A DNA stretch of 64,000 nucleotides from positions 34,978 to 98,977 of the forward strand of contig NZ_JAKIKR010000011.1 in assembly GCF_023284025.1 (NCBI RefSeq), given 5' to 3'. The position numbers and the translations under genes were made by a program. Within the stretch, counting starts at the first letter, position 1, and every line of letters starts with the position of its first letter. Below the pieces are notes generated by a model. The model was not told where the DNA came from. It was given only the letters and a program-made list of their open reading frames with translations, and did not search any database. The DNA comes from Shewanella abyssi (GTDB lineage: Bacteria > Pseudomonadota > Gammaproteobacteria > Enterobacterales > Shewanellaceae). Shown here in pieces: positions 61,010 to 64,000 of the stretch.

Positions 61010-62155
61010 TCACGCTGCCGACAGTTTCCTTAGCAGCGAAAAAGCCTGCTTAGCATTTTCATCGGTCACCACAAAGCCTGTCATGTTGTTTTGAGCATCA
61101 AAAGCTTCTGCCGTCACGCCACCCTTATCAAAACCCACTCTCCATGAGGAATCAGTATTAAACTTACCACCCACTTGGATTGGATATGACGGCGTTTTTA
61201 CTTTTACCATCATTGGCGGGAAGCTCAACTGCGATGATTGCCCTAATAGCTGCTTTGCCAGTGCATTGGCACTGAGTATTATAGGCTGAAGAAAAGCCAT
61301 CAGCTTGCCATTGATCTCGGCGCAGTCCCCTAAGGCATACACATTATCGGCCGATGCTTTAAGTTGCGCATCAACCACAATGCCATGTTTAATCTCAATT
61401 CCTGCTTGCTGCGCTAACTGCGTGTTAGGACGCAAACCAGCAGCTGAAATAACGCAATCAACATCAAACACTTTACCTGCCTTGGTGGTCACCATAAACG
61501 CTTGTTCAGACGCAGATGGCGCTATTGTGGTCACGTAGTCATTGAGTTCGAGTGTCATTCCACCATCGCGCAACGGCTGCTCCAACTTCAAGGCGACAAA
61601 GTCTGGTGCGACATTGGCAAGCAAGCGGCTATTAGGCTCAACAACTATCACCTCTTTGCCACTGGTTTGCAGATCCATCGCCAGTTCAACACCAATCAGC
61701 CCACCACCCATAATGAGTATACGAGCAGCCTGTTTTAACGCTTGCTGCGAGCGACGATATTCAGACAAACTATTCAAGGTGATAATGCTTGCTGCACCAT
61801 CTCCTTTAACCGGAGGAACAAAGGCATTAGCTCCTGTGGCAAAAATTAGTTTTGAGTATTCATAGCGTTCGCCATTGGCATAAAGGCACTGCGCCTGCGT
61901 ATCCACCCGCTCTACCCGTGTATTGGCCAGTAGCTCAACCTGATACTGCGCGGCAAAGTCAGCGCCTGATTGCAGAATTAGCGCGTCTGCATCTTGCTGT
62001 TTTGAAAATACATGGCTCAAATCGGGCTTATTATAATCATCGCCATCATCCGCCGTAAAAACCTGAATAGCGAGAGTCGTATCTTGCCTACGGATGTTCT
62101 TTATCAATTGATATGCGGCAAAACCACTACCAATAATTACCATCGGTGCTGTCAT
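61010..62155 (-). CDS. norW: Nitric oxide reductase FAD:NADH oxidoreductase NorW
   Basis: A 381-residue NADH:flavorubredoxin reductase that passes electrons from NADH to the rubredoxin domain of NorV. FAD-binding GSGFAAYQLIK lies at the N-terminus, the NAD-binding motif is ILIMGGGLIGVELAMDL near residue 145, and VYALGDCAEING near 270 is the second FAD motif. Gap to norV is 23 bp, so the pair forms an operon. It is convergent with the peptidase gene. Confidence 0.93.
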   Translation of the reverse strand: MTAPMVIIGSGFAAYQLIKNIRRQDTTLAIQVFTADDGDDYNKPDLSHVFSKQQDADALILQSGADFAAQYQVELLANTRVERVDTQAQCLYANGERYEYSKLIFATGANAFVPPVKGDGAASIITLNSLSEYRRSQQALKQAARILIMGGGLIGVELAMDLQTSGKEVIVVEPNSRLLANVAPDFVALKLEQPLRDGGMTLELNDYVTTIAPSASEQAFMVTTKAGKVFDVDCVISAAGLRPNTQLAQQAGIEIKHGIVVDAQLKASADNVYALGDCAEINGKLMAFLQPIILSANALAKQLLGQSSQLSFPPMMVKVKTPSYPIQVGGKFNTDSSWRVGFDKGGVTAEAFDAQNNMTGFVVTDENAKQAFSLLRKLSAA

Positions 62156-62178
62156 TCCTGCTTCCTCTACTACGTCAA

Positions 62179-63687
62179 CTAAACGTTATGCTCAACAAAC
62201 ACATCTTTGCCTAAGTTACACTCAGGGCAAAGGAAATAATCAGGGAGATCAGACCATAGCGTTCCAGGCTCAACATCTTGGTTTGGTTCTCCTTTTGCAG
62301 GATCATAAACCCAATTACACACGGTACAGATCATGCACTGACAAGCAGAAGAATGAGCTGCAACATTGTCATTAGTAGAATCGACTGGTACAGCTTGCTC
62401 AACAACGGCAGTATCTGCCAGCGCCGGCGTCGTTGCCACTTTCTTTGCTATCACTTTAATGGGATTAATCGCTGGAGTATCCGTTAATGGATGCAAGGCC
62501 CACTGCTTAGCAATTTGACGGCCATGCTCACGACACTCGCGCATCGCGTTACCATCTGGACGCCATTTGGTTTTCAAGCCAATCGCGGTTTCAAAACCGG
62601 CGTCCATTAGGCGAGTGTTAATACGATCGACGGCGCCACCGTTCCAACCATAACTGCCAAATGCAGCCGCTTTTTTGCCTCTAAATCTGAGTCCAGTGAT
62701 CTCTTCCAGCATGGCAGCAATTTTCGGCATCATCACATTGTTCATCGTCGACGAACCTACCAAGACACCTTTTGAGCGGAAGGTATGCGACAGGATCTCG
62801 TTCTTATCATGCTTAGAAACATTAAACACCTTAACCGCAACAGCAGGATCGACGTCGTGTATGCCTTGGGCAATGGCATCGGCCATCATGCGAGTATTGT
62901 TCGACATTGAGTCGTAGAAGATAGTGATTTTGTCCTCTTGGTAGCTATCGGCCCACTCGAGATATTGGTGAATGATCTGGGTTGGGTTATCACGCCATAC
63001 AACACCGTGAGCGGTCGCAATCATATCCACCGGTAAATTGAAGCTTAAAACTTCGTGGATCTTAGCCGTGACAAGGCTGCTAAAAGGCGTAAGGATGTTT
63101 GCGTAATAGCGCAAGCACTGCTCTTTAAGCTCGTTTTGATCGACTTCATCGTTAAACAGATGCTCGTCGCAGTAATGCTGACCAAAGGCATCATTACTGA
63201 ATAGAACCGCGTCTTCCGTCATGTAGGTCATCATGCTGTCAGGCCAATGCAACATTGGCGCTTCGATGAAAATAAGTTGCTTACCGTTACCAATATCCAC
63301 ACTGTCACCGGTTTTAACTATTTTGAAATTCCACTCTGGGTGATGGTGATGACCCACAATAGAATCAACCGCCGCTTCGGTACAATAAATCGGCGTACCC
63401 GGAATTTTCGCCATCAATTCAGATAAAGCGCCAGAGTGATCTTCTTCCGCGTGGTTCATTACAATAAAGTCGATGCTGTTGAGATCAATTTCCATCTCTA
63501 GGTTTTGCACAAACTGATGACTAAAGCGGTGATCAACGGTATCTATCAATACCGTCTTTTCTTCACGAATGAGGTAGCTGTTGTAGCTTGTGCCTCTGGT
63601 CATTTTATATTCTGTACCATGGAAGTCCTGAACTTCCCAATCTCGTTGACCGACCCAATGAATGTTGTTTTTTACATGAATTGTCAT
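62179..63687 (-). CDS. norV: Anaerobic nitric oxide reductase flavorubredoxin NorV
   Basis: Reduces NO to N2O under low oxygen, cytosolic. The 502 residues have three domains. A metallo-beta-lactamase-like di-iron domain (about 1-250) has [12 protein letters not shown], whose His79, Glu81, Asp83 and His84 are iron ligands, and further His near 147. A flavodoxin domain (about 255-395) binds FMN ([16 protein letters not shown]). A C-terminal rubredoxin has Cys454, Cys457, Cys487 and Cys490. The linker between flavodoxin and rubredoxin is Ala/Val-rich. Expression is expected to need sigma-54 and NorR: a -24/-12 element lies at 63737-63753 and three NorR-type sites upstream. Confidence 0.97.
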   Translation of the reverse strand: MTIHVKNNIHWVGQRDWEVQDFHGTEYKMTRGTSYNSYLIREEKTVLIDTVDHRFSHQFVQNLEMEIDLNSIDFIVMNHAEEDHSGALSELMAKIPGTPIYCTEAAVDSIVGHHHHPEWNFKIVKTGDSVDIGNGKQLIFIEAPMLHWPDSMMTYMTEDAVLFSNDAFGQHYCDEHLFNDEVDQNELKEQCLRYYANILTPFSSLVTAKIHEVLSFNLPVDMIATAHGVVWRDNPTQIIHQYLEWADSYQEDKITIFYDSMSNNTRMMADAIAQGIHDVDPAVAVKVFNVSKHDKNEILSHTFRSKGVLVGSSTMNNVMMPKIAAMLEEITGLRFRGKKAAAFGSYGWNGGAVDRINTRLMDAGFETAIGLKTKWRPDGNAMRECREHGRQIAKQWALHPLTDTPAINPIKVIAKKVATTPALADTAVVEQAVPVDSTNDNVAAHSSACQCMICTVCNWVYDPAKGEPNQDVEPGTLWSDLPDYFLCPECNLGKDVFVEHNV

Positions 63688-63736
63688 TAGCTACACCCTA
63701 AAAATATCAAATAAGTTTTAATTTCTAAGCTGTGTA

Positions 63737-63753
63737 TAGCACTAACCATGCCA
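63737..63753 (-). promoter_or_regulatory. Sigma-54 promoter of norVW
   Basis: On the minus strand TGGCATGGTTAGTGCTA has the GG-N10-GC spacing of -24/-12 promoters (consensus TGGCAC-N5-TTGCW). It lies about 50 bp upstream of the norV start. Confidence 0.75.
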
Positions 63754-63808
63754 AAAATGTAAATAACTGAAACTAAACAGTAAAGATAGAAACACCTTTA
63801 AGGCGACT

Positions 63809-63887
63809 GTCAATATGACAGTGAATAATAGTGTCTTAAAAACACCGCGACTGTCATAAAGACAGCTCACATAATAGTCATTATGAC
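63809..63887. promoter_or_regulatory. Three NorR-type enhancer sites
   Basis: GTCAATATGAC (63809-63819), GTCATAAAGAC (63853-63863) and GTCATTATGAC (63877-63887) all fit the NorR core GT-N7-AC (GTCA-N3-TGAC, with one mismatch in the second). Three sites upstream of a sigma-54 promoter is the arrangement known for E. coli norVW. Confidence 0.8.
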
Positions 63888-63947
63888 TTATACCAATTAC
63901 ATTAAAGGTATGATCTAATAAGTCACCATTAATAAACCGTAAAACTT

Positions 63948-64000
63948 ATGAAGTTCCCTGATTTTGCATCACTCGCTAAAAATGAAAAAGTAGCACGTAA
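63948..64000 (+). CDS. Divergent gene, start only; probably norR
   Basis: The ATG at 63948 opens a frame, MKFPDFASLAKNEKVAR, that runs off the window end. Only 17 codons are visible, too few to identify the product. NorR, the NO-sensing sigma-54 activator, is the usual neighbour divergent from norV, and the NorR sites between the genes support that, but the visible residues do not match the N-terminus of E. coli NorR as I remember it. Another NO-regulated gene is possible. Confidence 0.5.
   Translation, partial: MKFPDFASLAKNEKVAR

Overview
The window is chromosomal DNA of a marine gammaproteobacterium, most likely a Shewanella. The evidence is the moderate, slightly AT-rich composition, the gammaproteobacterial synteny cca / uppP / folB / plsY / tsaD / rpsU / dnaG / rpoD / tRNA-Ile2, an Lpp-type lipoprotein beside an L,D-transpeptidase, an NhaD antiporter, several large outer-membrane receptors and porins, and a short palindromic repeat scattered between genes. 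The genus is an inference from protein similarity recalled from memory, not a search result.

Layout. 1-2.34 kb: the 3' end of an unrecognised two-gene, AT-rich cassette (a coiled-coil protein and a large membrane protein). 2.4-14.4 kb: a DUF3069-like protein, queG, dodecin, an AhpD-like enzyme divergent from a LysR regulator, a scsB/scsD thiol-redox pair, divergent metE/metR with recognisable MetJ and MetR sites, an HDOD protein and a GDSL esterase. 14.4-22.1 kb: a Fur-controlled TonB receptor, lgt, pyrB, hemL and nhaD. 22.2-37.4 kb: orphan gspAB, then the conserved core: cca, lpp, an L,D-transpeptidase, rlmA, uppP, folK, folB, plsY, tsaD and the macromolecular-synthesis operon rpsU-yqeY-dnaG-rpoD. 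37.5-38 kb: tRNA-Ile2(CAU) followed by two decayed partial copies of its 3' half. 38.4-56.2 kb: more variable material: a CstA-like permease, two outer-membrane proteins, the remnant of an SPFH gene broken by a stop codon, a YgiN-like monooxygenase, a nitroreductase, a PepSY protein, an M13 metallopeptidase, HAD phosphatases, two glutathione transferases, a short Omp85-like barrel and small unknown proteins. 56.3-61 kb: a CadC-like membrane regulator with a predicted beta-propeller, divergent from a CocE/S15-type peptidase. 61-64 kb: norVW for nitric oxide detoxification, with a sigma-54 promoter and three NorR-type sites, and the first codons of a divergent gene, probably norR.

The genes mostly serve housekeeping: lipid precursors and envelope (lgt, uppP, plsY, lpp, LDT), folate, heme, pyrimidine and methionine synthesis, tRNA maturation and modification (cca, tsaD, queG, the lysidine-type tRNA-Ile2) and replication/transcription (dnaG, rpoD). 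Oxidative, thiol and nitrosative stress functions (AhpD-like, ScsB/D, GSTs, nitroreductase, NorVW) are interspersed.

I saw no CRISPR array, no intact insertion sequence, no prophage and no rRNA. No fully convincing new system is visible. The best candidates for a second look are the left-edge two-gene cassette, the decayed tRNA-Ile2 copies, the CadC-like regulator/peptidase pair and the dispersed palindromic repeat family.
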